From contig JAQWOH010000038.1 in NCBI GenBank assembly GCA_029245955.1, forward strand, positions 310,001 to 374,000: 64,000 nucleotides of DNA, given 5' to 3'. Positions 63,744 through 64,000 of this stretch are shown here, piece by piece. Under the pieces are notes generated by a model. The model had not been told where the DNA came from. It did no database searches and worked only from the letters and a program-made list of their open reading frames with translations. Numbering within the stretch: position 1 is the stretch's first letter; each line of letters starts with the position of its first letter. The DNA comes from Fuerstiella sp. GTDB taxonomy: Bacteria; Planctomycetota; Planctomycetia; Planctomycetales; Planctomycetaceae. The position numbers and the translations under genes are program-made.

Positions 63744-64000
63744 AAACAGAAAAAGGGATTCGATCTGATCGAATCGTCGGGGCTTCGAGTGCTGTAACAG
63801 CAGCGGAAAAGGGAAAGGTAGAGAATTCTTAGGTGGGCCTCTGCCTTTCGCAAGCCACTCACCGTGAATTCACACCTGCCAGAGGCAATAACGCCTGCAT
63901 TGACGGTCATCAGCGGCCCACTCCCCAACGGGCTGATTTCAAAGTCGCCAGCCGACGTATTCCGTACAACCCGTAAACTTTCGTTAGATGCTACGTTTTC
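63740..64000 (-). other. Right edge: open frame of unknown reality
   Basis: A minus-strand frame is open from the window edge through 86 codons and ends in a TGA overlapping the rnd ATG (ATGA). That overlap is typical of coupled genes, but the sequence (GDFEISPLGSGPLMTVNAGV) matches no family I know, and it may be chance. Nothing else is seen here. Confidence 0.2.
63757..63775. promoter_or_regulatory. 19-base palindrome upstream of rnd
   Basis: GATTCGATC (63757-63765) and GATCGAATC (63767-63775) are exact complements around one base, 14 bases before the rnd start. It could be an operator. If the frame described at the right edge is real, the site lies inside that gene. Confidence 0.4.

Overview
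The window looks like chromosomal DNA of a planctomycete (Planctomycetota, order Planctomycetales or close to it). The main evidence is a set of families that are abundant in, or nearly restricted to, that phylum: a planctomycete-cytochrome/DUF1549/DUF1553 protein followed by a DUF1501 protein, a second DUF1501 protein, a PVC-type dehydrogenase with HEAT repeats and a C-terminal CxxCH haem site, a DUF1559 protein with the usual 'NPYSSP' start, several Cys-type sulfatases, EF-hand secreted proteins and a GYF_2-like protein. Most genes are exported or envelope proteins. I see no rRNA, tRNA, CRISPR array, insertion sequence or prophage, so this is ordinary chromosome with some gene decay and several unusual domain fusions. 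All functions are read from the sequence and from memory of the families; no database search was possible.

Layout. 1-4.3 kb: a small lipoprotein (-), a putative SAM-dependent methyltransferase, a TPR lipoprotein, then about 1.1 kb without an intact gene that holds an apparent sulfatase remnant. 4.4-13.4 kb (+): S9B peptidase, PVC haem/dehydrogenase protein, sulfatase and type I glutamine synthetase; a short GC-rich intergenic motif recurs between these genes. 13.7-30.6 kb: PilZ-like protein, long DUF1501 protein (-), DUF11 repeat protein (+), PhoD-like phosphatase and dnaE (-), DUF1559 protein (+), DUF2306 membrane protein (-), two EF-hand proteins (-), a sulfotransferase (+), and a glycine-rich RRM protein (-) with a good terminator. 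31-37.7 kb: TIM-barrel sugar isomerase-like protein (-), a gutted antiporter/EIIA gene (-), and the DUF1549/1553-DUF1501 pair (+).

37.8-42.8 kb (-): MFS-like transporter, a divergent sigma54-regulator-like protein without GAFTGA, and a membrane-anchored SGNH hydrolase, closely spaced and possibly one operon. 43.3-53.7 kb: Gfo/Idh/MocA oxidoreductase, an esterase broken by a TA-repeat frameshift, a two-domain thioredoxin-like protein (+), a sulfatase, an IlvD/Edd sugar-acid dehydratase, an acetylesterase-sulfatase fusion, and a GYF_2-like acidic membrane protein. The sulfatases, esterases, dehydratase and oxidoreductase look like a loose locus for use of sulfated, acylated polysaccharide.

53.9-64 kb: second PhoD-like phosphatase (-), orphan ParA ATPase (+), di-haem cytochrome c peroxidase (-), a class II squalene/terpene cyclase (+) followed by a DUF116-polyprenyl synthase fusion (+), and RNase D (-). 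The cyclase/fusion pair is the most promising candidate for a little-described pathway. Next come the decayed genes, where the cause of damage can be read from the sequence, and the non-canonical regulator.
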